41,909 nucleotides of DNA from Akkermansiaceae bacterium (GTDB lineage: Bacteria > Verrucomicrobiota > Verrucomicrobiia > Verrucomicrobiales > Akkermansiaceae). Below the pieces are notes generated by a model. The model saw nothing but the letters and a program-made list of their open reading frames with translations, had not been told where the DNA came from and did no database searches. The stretch lies in NCBI GenBank assembly GCA_903888515.1, contig CAISTY010000135.1, positions 1 to 41,909 of the forward strand. The letters run 5' to 3'. A program made the position numbers and the translations under genes. This document shows positions 16,081 through 22,858 of this stretch, one piece after another; the first letter of the stretch is position 1, and every line of letters starts with the position of its first letter.

Positions 16081-16374
16081 ATGAAAACACATTCTCCCAT
16101 TCATCCCGGCGAAGTCCTCCGCGAGGATTTCCTGATCCCCCTCGGTCTATCGGAATACCGGGTGGCCAAGGACATCGGTGTCCCGCCCCGGCGAATCAAC
16201 GAAATCGTCAAGGGCAAACGCACCCTCACCGTGGACACCGCCCTGCGCCTCGAACGCTATTTCGGATGGCCAGCCGAGGTGTGGCTCAATCTCCAAGCCC
16301 ACCACGACCAGCAAGTCGCCAAAGCCACCTTGAAATCCACGCTCGCCGCAATCCATCCCTGCCCGGCGATGTGA
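16081..16374 (+). CDS. higA: HigA-type antitoxin (XRE family)
   Basis: A 97-residue helix-turn-helix protein: HPGEVLREDFLIPLGLSEYRVAKDIGVPPRRINEIVKGKRTLTVDTALRLERYFG, then PAEVWLNLQAHHDQ. This is the standard VapI/HigA pattern (binds and neutralises HigB, represses the operon). The C-terminal tail (LKSTLAAIHPCPAM) is short. Its last 118 nt overlap, in antisense, the run-on end of the DUF2892 frame on the minus strand, suggesting that the pair landed in or against that gene. Confidence 0.95.
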   Translation: MKTHSPIHPGEVLREDFLIPLGLSEYRVAKDIGVPPRRINEIVKGKRTLTVDTALRLERYFGWPAEVWLNLQAHHDQQVAKATLKSTLAAIHPCPAM

Positions 16375-16580
16375 CCGTCCATACTATCCCTATCCACCCC
16401 GAGTTTTCGAAGGATTAGTTCCAGAGGGCAGAAGTTGGTAAACGACGACTGGAGCAGGTTGAAACCCACGAATGCCGTGAACCACAGCCAGTTGGGGTTA
16501 TGGTAGTGGGCAAGGGCAAGACTGGCGAGGATGAATGTGCCGGCAAACCGGCGAATGATGCGTTCCATAATGTCAGGCAT
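16257..16580 (-). CDS. DUF2892 (YgaP-like) small inner-membrane protein with run-on C-terminus
   Basis: Residues 5-65 match the YgaP/DUF2892 transmembrane pair: MERIIRRFAGTFILASLALA, WLWFTAFVGFNLLQSSFTNF and CPLELILRKLGV. The usual protein ends about here, but this frame continues some 40 codons antisense through higA, giving 107 residues. The natural stop was probably lost at the higBA junction. The role of DUF2892 proteins is not well defined; they often accompany rhodanese or thioredoxin genes. It follows the DUF6132 gene by 8 bp. Confidence 0.8.
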   Translation of the reverse strand: MPDIMERIIRRFAGTFILASLALAHYHNPNWLWFTAFVGFNLLQSSFTNFCPLELILRKLGVDRDSMDGHIAGQGWIAASVDFKVALATCWSWWAWRLSHTSAGHPK

Positions 16581-16588
16581 GTCGCTTG

Positions 16589-16756
16589 TTAATGTATAAT
16601 GTTAGATAGCAACGCGCCCATCACCGCTCCATAGATCGTGCTGATAAATGGGTTGCTGGTCAACGGACAGGTCCCGGTCGAGCACCCGACAAATTTGTAA
16701 TAACTGAAGCCGAGCACGCCTCCGACGCAAATTCCAATAATGAGTTTGATGATCAT
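16589..16756 (-). CDS. DUF6132-family small membrane protein
   Basis: A 55-residue protein with start ATG at 16756 and GGAG seven bases upstream. The sequence begins MIIKLIIGICVGGVLGFSYY and continues KFVGCSTGTCPLTSN and PFISTIYGAVMGALLSN. That gives two membrane segments flanking a conserved Cys-Ser-Thr-Gly-Thr-Cys-Pro loop, which I recognise as DUF6132. The paired cysteines suggest a thiol or sulfur-related role, consistent with thioredoxin and YgaP-like neighbours, but function is unknown. Confidence 0.85.
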   Translation of the reverse strand: MIIKLIIGICVGGVLGFSYYKFVGCSTGTCPLTSNPFISTIYGAVMGALLSNIIH

Positions 16757-16759
16757 GAG

Positions 16760-16823
16760 AAATCTCCTTTTTCAGGACTTCACGGTCAAAGGTCGCTTCA
16801 GTTAGTTCAATCATGTTTTTCAT
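16760..16823 (-). pseudogene. Thioredoxin remnant (first ~20 codons)
   Basis: MKNMIELTEATFDREVLKKE is a typical thioredoxin N-terminus. The CGPC active site and the rest of the fold are missing. The frame instead runs straight into the ribosome-binding site and coding region of the DUF6132 gene (out of frame). An internal deletion removed nearly all of the gene and left its start as an upstream short frame. Translation of the remnant could still be coupled to DUF6132. Confidence 0.75.
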
Positions 16824-16893
16824 TTCGGATTTCATTGCTACCATGTGCTACTGATCCACGGGAACCAGTAAAGTTACAAATACTGACTGGAAG

Positions 16894-17412
16894 TTATGGA
16901 CGACAGGCAAGGATTTGCACGACCGCGCCCCGGCCCTGATGGAAGCTGCCTTCTGTCAAATCGCGCTCGATTTCCCGTGCGACAATGAATTCCAGGCCGG
17001 AAAGCTCATCACGGAGGCTGTCCAGAGTCATCAGCAGTTCAGGAACCTTCGGTCCGCCAGTTCCCAAAGCCAACTGCGCAGGCGTGTAGGCTTCCAGAAT
17101 GAAAACACCGCCGGGTTTCAAGCCTTGAACCACTGTGGCATGGACCTTGCGGCGCAAGGGCGGCGGCAAATGCGCGAAAGTAGCAACGATCCCCGCCCAG
17201 GCACCGGGGATGATCCGGTAGGGGTCGAGATCCGCAGGCACGGTCTCGATCACCACGCCGCTCGCTTCGGCGAGACGGAGAGCTTTGGCCATGCCCGTTG
17301 CGGATTGATCCACTGCCGTCACACGATGACCGGATTTCGCCAGATAGACCGCATTGCGGCCTTCGCCCTCTGCCAGACAAAGCACCGGGCCGTCTGCCAG
17401 TGGAATGTTCAC
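16894..17412 (-). CDS. SAM-dependent methyltransferase, N-terminally truncated (TehB-like)
   Basis: The class I Rossmann methyltransferase core is present: VLCLAEGEGRNAVYLAKSGH (motif I), VTAVDQSATGM (motif II acidic residue), IVATFAHLPPPLRRK, and GGVFILEAYTPAQL. The C-terminal half, with EIERDLTEGSFHQGRGAVVQI, also fits TehB-like proteins. The frame opens with GTG at 17412 only six residues before motif I. Homologues carry some 25-35 residues more (substrate-lid region with WDERY-type start), so the 5' end appears lost. Directly beyond it begins a 5'-truncated gene on the other strand; both were cut at the same junction. Activity is doubtful. Confidence 0.75.
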   Translation of the reverse strand: MNIPLADGPVLCLAEGEGRNAVYLAKSGHRVTAVDQSATGMAKALRLAEASGVVIETVPADLDPYRIIPGAWAGIVATFAHLPPPLRRKVHATVVQGLKPGGVFILEAYTPAQLALGTGGPKVPELLMTLDSLRDELSGLEFIVAREIERDLTEGSFHQGRGAVVQILACRP

Positions 17413-17436
17413 GGCCTTCGACGAGATTCAGCGGGC

Positions 17437-17844
17437 AAGATCCAGATCTGTGACTCAGGGGTCGCCGCCACCCTATCCGACTTGCGTGCGGATCATTGGA
17501 TCCAGGAGCGCGAGCGATTCGGCCGCCTTTTGGAGTCGTTCATCGTGCAGCAATTGGTTGCCCAGGCTGGAGCCACTCAGGCGGACCTCCGCTTCTGGCA
17601 TTACCGGGACAGGGATCAGGTGGAAGTCGATTGCGTGATGACACAGGGGCGCAAGGTCTGGGGTGTCGAAGTCAAGGCGGCACGTTCGGTCACGGCCTCG
17701 GACACCAAGGGTTTGCACCGCTTGGCGGAGATCGCGGGCAGTGACTTCCAAGGCGGGATTGTCTTTCATGATGGCGAGAGCATCTTTCCCGTGGCCAATG
17801 GGGCGTTCCTCGCCGTGCCCATCTCCAAACTCTGGGAACTCTGA
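17437..17844 (+). pseudogene. C-terminal fragment of a DUF4143-type ATP-binding protein
   Basis: From 17437 the frame reads KIQICDSGVAATLSDL, ERFGRLLESFIVQQL, LRFWHYRDRDQVEVDCVM and VWGVEVKAARSVTASDTKGL, ending ISKLWEL. This is the DUF4143 (nuclease-like) C-terminal domain of the AAA+DUF4143 family, with the ExD-ExK-like pattern EVDCV and GVEVKA. The AAA ATPase domain (about 250 residues) is missing; sequence before 17437 in this frame is antisense to the methyltransferase. There is no start codon, so this is a relic. Confidence 0.85.
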
Positions 17845-18083
17845 TTCATTTTGCCGGGTCCTTCCGCCCACGCCTCAACCTGCCCGACGGCCGCCTCGCC
17901 GCAATCGCAGCCGTCCCCACCCACCGGAATTGCAATTTTGTAGAACCCCATACACGCCGCCACAGCAACCCGGCTTTGCGAAGCGCTCTTGAAACGCCCG
18001 GCCAATAGTTAGAAAAAATATTTTGATTTTTCTCGACTAGGGGGGGGGGAGCTAAAAAGCGGTGTTAGACCATTGTAAGCCAC

Positions 18084-18676
18084 ATGAAACACCCCATCAT
18101 CACCACCCTCGGGCTGGCCGTTCTGGCTGGCATTTCGCTCGTCACCCCGGCCTTTGGCTCACTGGTGGACATTTCCTACGTCAGCGTCGGCAACGCGGGC
18201 AATGTGGCAGATACGGCGACCGGCAGCCTCTACGGCGCGGTTTCCTACACCTATCAGATTGCGAAGAACGAGACGACCATCAGCCAATACACCGAGTTTC
18301 TCAACGCGGTGGCCAAGACCGACAGCTACGCGCTCTACAATGCGTCAATGACCACCAGCTTCATCAAGGGCATTTCGCGCAGCGGGTCAGCGCATATGGC
18401 ACGAACGACCAGGCAGGGAACGTGTGGGAATGGAACGATGCTGTGATATCCGGCTCGTCGCGCGGGCTGCGCGGGGGCTCCTGGGACAACAACGGCTACC
18501 TGGCCTCCTCGTCCCGCGGCCTCGACGGCGCCCCGTCGGGCGAGGACGGCTACGTCGGCTTCCGTGTTGCCAGCAGCGAACTCGCTGCGGTCCCTGAACC
18601 CACGTCGCTGCTCTCCACACTCGCCCTCGTCTCCAGCGGCTTGCTGCTGCGCAGACGTGGCAAGGTTTCGCTTTGA
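18084..18676 (+). pseudogene. PEP-CTERM protein with SUMF1 (formylglycine-generating-like) domain, internally deleted
   Basis: The ATG at 18084 starts a signal peptide (MKHPIITTLGLAVLAGISLV), then DISYVSVGNAGNVAD and YQIAKNETTISQYTEFLNAV, the beginning of an SUMF1/FGE-sulfatase fold. At about 18384, in GISRSGS, the sequence jumps, in another frame, to AYGTNDQAGNVWEWND and LRGGSWDNN, the end of the same fold. It then reads VPEPTSLLSTLALVSSGLLL plus RRRGK, a PEP-CTERM sorting tail. Roughly 100-150 residues are missing. The joint lies in a short Gly-Ser-Ala coding stretch (AGCGGGTCAGCG) that probably occurred on both sides, so slippage or recombination between short repeats is likely. Confidence 0.85.
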
Positions 18677-18703
18677 TGCTCTATCCCTTTGTCCTTTGTC
18701 TTC

Positions 18704-18793
18704 GGGGAGCGCCGCCATCTTGGCGGCAGGATTTGACATCTTGCCAAATCCTCTTCGGGGGTGGACGCCGATTTCAGAAACCACGCCATGCAT
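18704..18793. repeat. Dispersed repeat, copy A (ATCTT-loop hairpin plus tail)
   Basis: Begins GGGGAGC-GCCGCC-ATCTT-GGCGGC-AGGATTTGACATC and ends GATTTCAGAAACCACG. It is nearly identical, in the same orientation, to copy B at 19500-19583; the differences are a short indel and a few substitutions. It lies 13 bp beyond the stop of the nuclease-like gene, while copy B lies upstream of it. Confidence 0.9.
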
Positions 18794-18806
18794 TGCCACT
18801 CCCTCA

Positions 18807-19403
18807 TCAACGCGCATCCGCCCGGTAGATTTTCGGGACGAAGCCGGGCGGGTTTTTCAGGTCGAACAAGTCCTCGCCCACATGCACGAGGTGCCAGCCG
18901 TGTGCCAGCACCGCCTGGCGGGCCGCCGCACTGCCCTCCACGTAGGCCACCATGCCTTGGAACTCCTTGTCCCGATGCTCCGGCATCCAGCGGAAGAGAT
19001 GGTCCATTTTCCGTTTCATCTGCTGGATGGTCGCCAGGTCCAAGCTGCTTTTGACCTCCACAATCATGCCCTTTTGCGTTTCTCCATTGCTGTAGGCCAA
19101 CACATCGTATTCCTCGCCCTCGCCGCCTTTCTCCACCGCAAACCGGGGCGTGATCGCCTCCATGCCAAAGTCCGCCCGCAGGATGCGCGCGATGGAGGAA
19201 AACGCCAGCCCTTCCGCGAATGACCCGAACTTGTTGCCCAAGCCACCGATTTGCTTGCCAAGCTCCTTGAGTTTGCGGTCGGTTTCCTTCATCTGGCGGT
19301 CCGTATCCTTGATCGAAAGGGATGTCTCCTTCACGATCCGGTCGGTCTCCCGTTGGGAGATCGCGATGGATTCGATGAGTTGCTTGAGTTCCGCAGTAGA
19401 CAT
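18807..19403 (-). CDS. Coiled-coil protein with PD-(D/E)XK nuclease-like domain (DUF3782-like)
   Basis: A 198-residue protein, start ATG 19403. Residues 1-55 are a heptad-like coiled coil (IAISQRETDRIVKETSLSI, KETDRKLKELGKQIGGLG). Then comes a globular part with FAEGLAFSSIARIL, EYDVLAYSNGE and MIVEVKSSLDLATI, fitting the D-x(n)-E-x-K layout of the PD-(D/E)XK superfamily. Such DUF3782-like genes are widespread, multicopy and of unknown role, perhaps in mobile elements or defence. Here the gene is framed by two direct copies of a 90-bp repeat, which may explain its mobility. No partner gene is adjacent. Confidence 0.75.
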   Translation of the reverse strand: MSTAELKQLIESIAISQRETDRIVKETSLSIKDTDRQMKETDRKLKELGKQIGGLGNKFGSFAEGLAFSSIARILRADFGMEAITPRFAVEKGGEGEEYDVLAYSNGETQKGMIVEVKSSLDLATIQQMKRKMDHLFRWMPEHRDKEFQGMVAYVEGSAAARQAVLAHGWHLVHVGEDLFDLKNPPGFVPKIYRADAR

Positions 19404-19499
19404 GCCGGATGCTCGCACCCACCCGTTGTGCTGTCAAGGCGGCTGCACGGCAGCCACCATGTCAAACCGGCGGTTTCACTTCGCGGCGAATTATTCTTT

Positions 19500-19583
19500 G
19501 GGGAGCGCCGCCATCTTGGCGGCAGGATTTGACATCTTGCCTCTGCGGGGGTGGGCACCGATTTCAGAAACCACGCAATGCAC
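19500..19583. repeat. Dispersed repeat, copy B
   Basis: Same order of elements as copy A (18704-18793): the GCCGCC-ATCTT-GGCGGC stem, AGGATTTGACATCTTGCC, then GATTTCAGAAACCACG. It stands about 100 bp upstream of the nuclease-like gene start. Direct orientation of the two copies would allow loss of the gene between them by recombination. Confidence 0.9.
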
Positions 19584-20225
19584 CCAAAGAGTCTCCGGCA
19601 GGATGCTGGTGACAGCCGCCAGGATGGCCTGACAACTACTCACTTTATTTAAGATAGAAGCGAACATCGAACATCCAACGCTGAACTTCCAACGTTGAAC
19701 CGAAAAGAGAAAGATGAGTCTTTCAGTCTGTTACTTTCACCTCTTCCGTTCGGCGTTCGGCGTTCGAAGTGGAACGCGGAGCGAGCGCTAGCGAGCTTGG
19801 AGAAATCCGGCGAAGCCCTAACTGGCATAGCCGGAGGCAATGTTCGATGTTCGTATTAGCCTTCTACCGGACGGCTTCTGGACATTCGCATCAACCTAAG
19901 GACAGGGTCGGTGATTATGGCGAACTAAATTCGTTTTGCCGAAAAAATCAGGATTTCTTATTTCTGAAAAACTTTGCGCCTTTGCGCCTTTGCGCGAGAA
20001 ACCTCTTAACCGGGATGGGCGGCTTGGCAGTGAGACCGTTGCGGTCAAAGGTGCCGGGGTATAAAGATTGCCTCGCGCAAAGGAAGTTGGGATTCATGGT
20101 GAATTCGCGGATTCTTGATCTCTAACACAAGCTAGGCGCAGGCATGCAATTTCACCGGCTCGATGGGGAGCGTCGGCATCTTGCCGGCTGCGTTGCGCAG
20201 CCGGCGCTACGCTCTTTGGGGCTTA
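19584..20225. repeat. Gene-free, repeat-rich spacer
   Basis: No protein is supported. The spacer contains short iterated words of two kinds. GAACATCGAACATCC with variants and TTCGGCGTTCGGCGTTCG lie around 19660-19770, with a matching GTTCGATGTTCG near 19842. TTGCGCCTTTGCGCCTTTGCG lies around 19975-20000. It ends in the palindromic unit at 20165-20213. These look like non-coding intergenic repeats; I see no RNA gene. Confidence 0.6.
20165..20213. repeat. Palindromic repeat, ATCTT-loop class variant
   Basis: GGGGAGCG-TCGGC-ATCTT-GCCGGC keeps the GGGGAGCG lead and ATCTT loop of copies A and B but has a different stem with both arms changed. It is followed by a second perfect hairpin, CCGGCTGCG-TTG-CGCAGCCGG. 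This suggests selection on pairing, not on sequence. Confidence 0.8.
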
Positions 20226-20809
20226 TTACGTGGCTACGTTTCCAGGTTTGCCTTGGAAACGCGGCATGAGGCACGGATCGCTGCGGACATCAGCCATGGT
20301 GATGATGCTCCCGTTTGATGCGCGATGCTGGATCGCCGAGGGTGCTCGTGAGGCATTCGCGCATTTGAGGATGCGGATCGACGCCCAGGGGGTGACGATG
20401 AAGGCGATGAGCAACGACCAGAACATGGCGGCACTCGCACCGATGGGAATGGGCCGCATGTAGGGACCCATCAGGCCACCGACAAAGGCCATCGGCAGCA
20501 CTGCGGCAATCACCGCGAAGGTGGCCAGAATGGCGGGATTGCCCACTTCGTTGACCGCCTCCACCGCGATGGCCGACCATCCGCGATCTTTGTTAGCTGG
20601 CAGGTGGAAATGCCGGACGATGTTTTCCACCACGACGATGGCGTCATCGACGAGGATGCCGATGCTGAAGATCAACGCGAAAAGGGTAATGCGATTGAGC
20701 GTAAAACCATAGAGGTAAAAAACTAACAGAGTAAGCGCAAGGGTGGCGGGAATGGCCACCGCCACGATGCCCGACTCGCGCCAACCGAGGGTAAGCCTAA
20801 CATGGTTTC
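20226..20809 (-). pseudogene. RND efflux pump fragment
   Basis: The minus strand reads [79 protein letters not shown] and [16 protein letters not shown]. This is the TM4-TM6 region of an HAE1/CzcA-type RND transporter, including the proton-relay Asp pair (VDDA). Both ends are missing: homology starts abruptly near 20809 and stops near 20400, after which the frame runs on without similarity. At about 190 recognisable residues of more than 1000, it cannot pump. Confidence 0.88.
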
Positions 20810-20914
20810 GGCTTCGTTGAGTCCGGCGTCGGCCACCTTGACGCGGGCGGCGGCGGACTCGAGTTCCTGCAGGCTGGTGGCTTTGCTGGCGATGAGGGTT
20901 TCCTGCCGCCCCAA
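20800..20914 (-). pseudogene. Membrane fusion protein fragment joined to the RND fragment
   Basis: Just after the ABC ATPase stop the frame reads [19 protein letters not shown] and [20 protein letters not shown]. This is a coiled-coil hairpin stretch like that of AcrA/HlyD adaptors. The frame then breaks at about 20800 into the RND fragment. One deletion that removed the end of an adaptor gene and the start of its pump gene would give this arrangement. The family assignment rests on 40 residues. Confidence 0.55.
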
Positions 20915-20921
20915 TGGCAGG

Positions 20922-21647
20922 TCATTTTGGTGAGCTGTTATGAATGCGGCTTTGAATCATGCCGTCCTCGACATCGAGAATACGGTCAAAAACATCGAGC
21001 GTGCGGTGATCGTGGGTGACAACGATGACGCCGGCCTGGCGTTCGTGGGCGATTTTGGCGAAAAGTTCCATGACCTGCCGGCCTAACGGACCGTCAAGTG
21101 CGGCGGTGGGTTCATCAGCGAGGATGAGGCTGGGGTTGTTGGCGAGGGCGCGGGCAACGGCGACGCGCTGCTGTTCGCCGCCGGAGAGGGCGACGGGGAG
21201 ATTGTTGGCACGCGGACCGATGTTCAGGTAATCGAGCAATTCCATAGCCCGCTTGCGAGCGGCCTTTGGCGCGGTGTCGTTCACTTCGAGTGCGATCTGC
21301 ACGTTTTCCAGTGCGGTTAGAAACGGGATGAGATTGGCTTTTTGAAACACAAACCCGAGGTGCTCCCGGCGGAAGGCGCGCAGGTCCACGAGCGCCCGCG
21401 GCCCATCCATCACCGGTGTGCCACCGATGGAGATTTGGCCGGAGGTCGGTGGATTGATCAGCGCCATGGCGGTGAGCAACGTGGATTTGCCGGAACCGCT
21501 GGGACCAAACATGCCGACGATTTCACCCGGGGCTAGGCTGAGCGTGGCATCGCGCATGGCGACGACCTCGGTGTGGCCACTGCCATAAACCTTGCGAAGG
21601 TGGGTGACCTCGACCGCAGGCGTGATGGGATCAGTCGCTTGTTTCAT
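20922..21647 (-). CDS. ABC exporter ATPase (DevA/MacB-type)
   Basis: A 241-residue ATPase. Walker A is GPSGSGKST (48-56), the Q-loop FQKANLIPF (101-109), the signature LSGGEQQRVA (154-163), Walker B LILADEP (174-180) and the switch His H212 in VVTHDHR. It drives the permease encoded just upstream; their frames overlap by 4 nt, so translation is coupled. With the HlyD-like adaptor it forms a DevBCA-type tripartite exporter that works with a TolC-like outer channel not present here. The substrate is unknown. The ArsR gene at the head of the operon suggests a metal- or stress-linked role. Confidence 0.93.
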   Translation of the reverse strand: MKQATDPITPAVEVTHLRKVYGSGHTEVVAMRDATLSLAPGEIVGMFGPSGSGKSTLLTAMALINPPTSGQISIGGTPVMDGPRALVDLRAFRREHLGFVFQKANLIPFLTALENVQIALEVNDTAPKAARKRAMELLDYLNIGPRANNLPVALSGGEQQRVAVARALANNPSLILADEPTAALDGPLGRQVMELFAKIAHERQAGVIVVTHDHRTLDVFDRILDVEDGMIQSRIHNSSPK

Positions 21648-22858
21648 GCGGAAAGGACGGTGTTAGGTTCCACGTTCATGGCCTTCCAGATGCCGAGCAG
21701 GCTGGCGAGAGTTGAGATGACGACGACGATCATCGCGAGGCTAACAAGATCGGCTGGATCTATCAGAACAAGGCGCGGGAAGTGTGGAAACGCATACCGG
21801 CCCATCCACCACGCCAACAAATAGCCGAACGCACCCATGAGCAGGGCCTGCTGAAGAATGAGGCCGCCGATGACCCCATTGCGGGCACCAATCAGTTTGA
21901 GCAAGGCGATGTCGCGGATCTTGTCGAGCGTGAGCGTGTAGATGATGAGCGCGATGATGATGGTGGAAATGATGATGAGCAGGACGCGGAAGAGCCCGAG
22001 TTGGCGGCGGGCCTTGTCCACCATGCCGGCTAACAGGAGGTCCTTTTGCTCTTGCGTGGAATAGACGGTGATGTCAGGCCAGGTGCCCAACGTGCGGCGC
22101 ACGGCAGCTTCATCGGCACCGGGTTGCAAGGAGACCAGCACGGCGCTGACTTGCGGCGGTGCCAGCGCGGGAATGCCGCTGGCGAGTCCGGCAGCGCGCT
22201 CTAACAACAATGGCTGAAGTCGGCCGAGATCAATGTTTTCCACCCGCGCCCGGCGGGCGGCCCGTTCGAGCCGCGTGGCCTCGCCCGGTTGGTCGAACTG
22301 AATGGCCATCGCATCGCTGACGGTGAAAAAGGTGAGCCCGTCGCCACCGGTGCCGACCATGCCGCGGGTGAGCCCAACAATTTGATAGACATCCTTGCCC
22401 AAACGGATGCTGCTGCCGAGTGGCAGATTCAATGACTGGTCGGCGATCATTTCATAGTGCGCCTGGCGCAGCGCCCGACCGGCGACCAGAGGCACCCAGT
22501 CGCCACGGTCTTCGGGCCAGGATAGCCCTTGCACGACCATGCGCAGCGGTTGCCCGTGGTGCTCGCGCTGGATGGTGTGGGAGACAAAGCGGCGCGCATT
22601 TGCCACGCCGGGCACGGCCCGCACGCGGTCTTCGAGGGTGGCGGGGATGCGGGAAATTTCAGCAAAGGGGCCGCGGGTGCTGCCCTGTACAATCCATAGG
22701 TCAGCGCCCACGCGATCCACCAGCAGCGTGGCCTCGTGAATGAGTCCTCGATAGATGCCGCCCATCCCCATGACGATCATGAGCAGCAATCCGATGCCCA
22801 CGGTGGTGAAGACAAAACGGCCCGCATTGTGGCGGATGTCGCGAACTGCTAGATTCAT
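21644..22858 (-). CDS. FtsX-type ABC permease (DevC-like)
   Basis: A 404-residue permease with an N-terminal membrane segment (FVFTTVGIGLLLMIVMGMGG), a large periplasmic domain (about 35-270) and three C-terminal membrane segments. Examples are LFRVLLIIISTIIIALIIYT and the stretch after GGLILQQALLMGAFGYLLAW, ending LIDPADLVSLAMIVVVIST. That is the MacB/FtsX topology. Its start overlaps the adaptor stop by 4 nt and its stop overlaps the ATPase start by 4 nt. DevC-like proteins export lipids, peptides or siderophore-like compounds; the substrate here cannot be told. Confidence 0.9.
   Translation of the reverse strand: MNLAVRDIRHNAGRFVFTTVGIGLLLMIVMGMGGIYRGLIHEATLLVDRVGADLWIVQGSTRGPFAEISRIPATLEDRVRAVPGVANARRFVSHTIQREHHGQPLRMVVQGLSWPEDRGDWVPLVAGRALRQAHYEMIADQSLNLPLGSSIRLGKDVYQIVGLTRGMVGTGGDGLTFFTVSDAMAIQFDQPGEATRLERAARRARVENIDLGRLQPLLLERAAGLASGIPALAPPQVSAVLVSLQPGADEAAVRRTLGTWPDITVYSTQEQKDLLLAGMVDKARRQLGLFRVLLIIISTIIIALIIYTLTLDKIRDIALLKLIGARNGVIGGLILQQALLMGAFGYLLAWWMGRYAFPHFPRLVLIDPADLVSLAMIVVVISTLASLLGIWKAMNVEPNTVLSA

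Noticed and set aside
16915..17436. Plus-strand open frame continuous with the DUF4143 fragment
   Set aside because: Only codons from 17437 on match the family; the earlier part is antisense to the methyltransferase.
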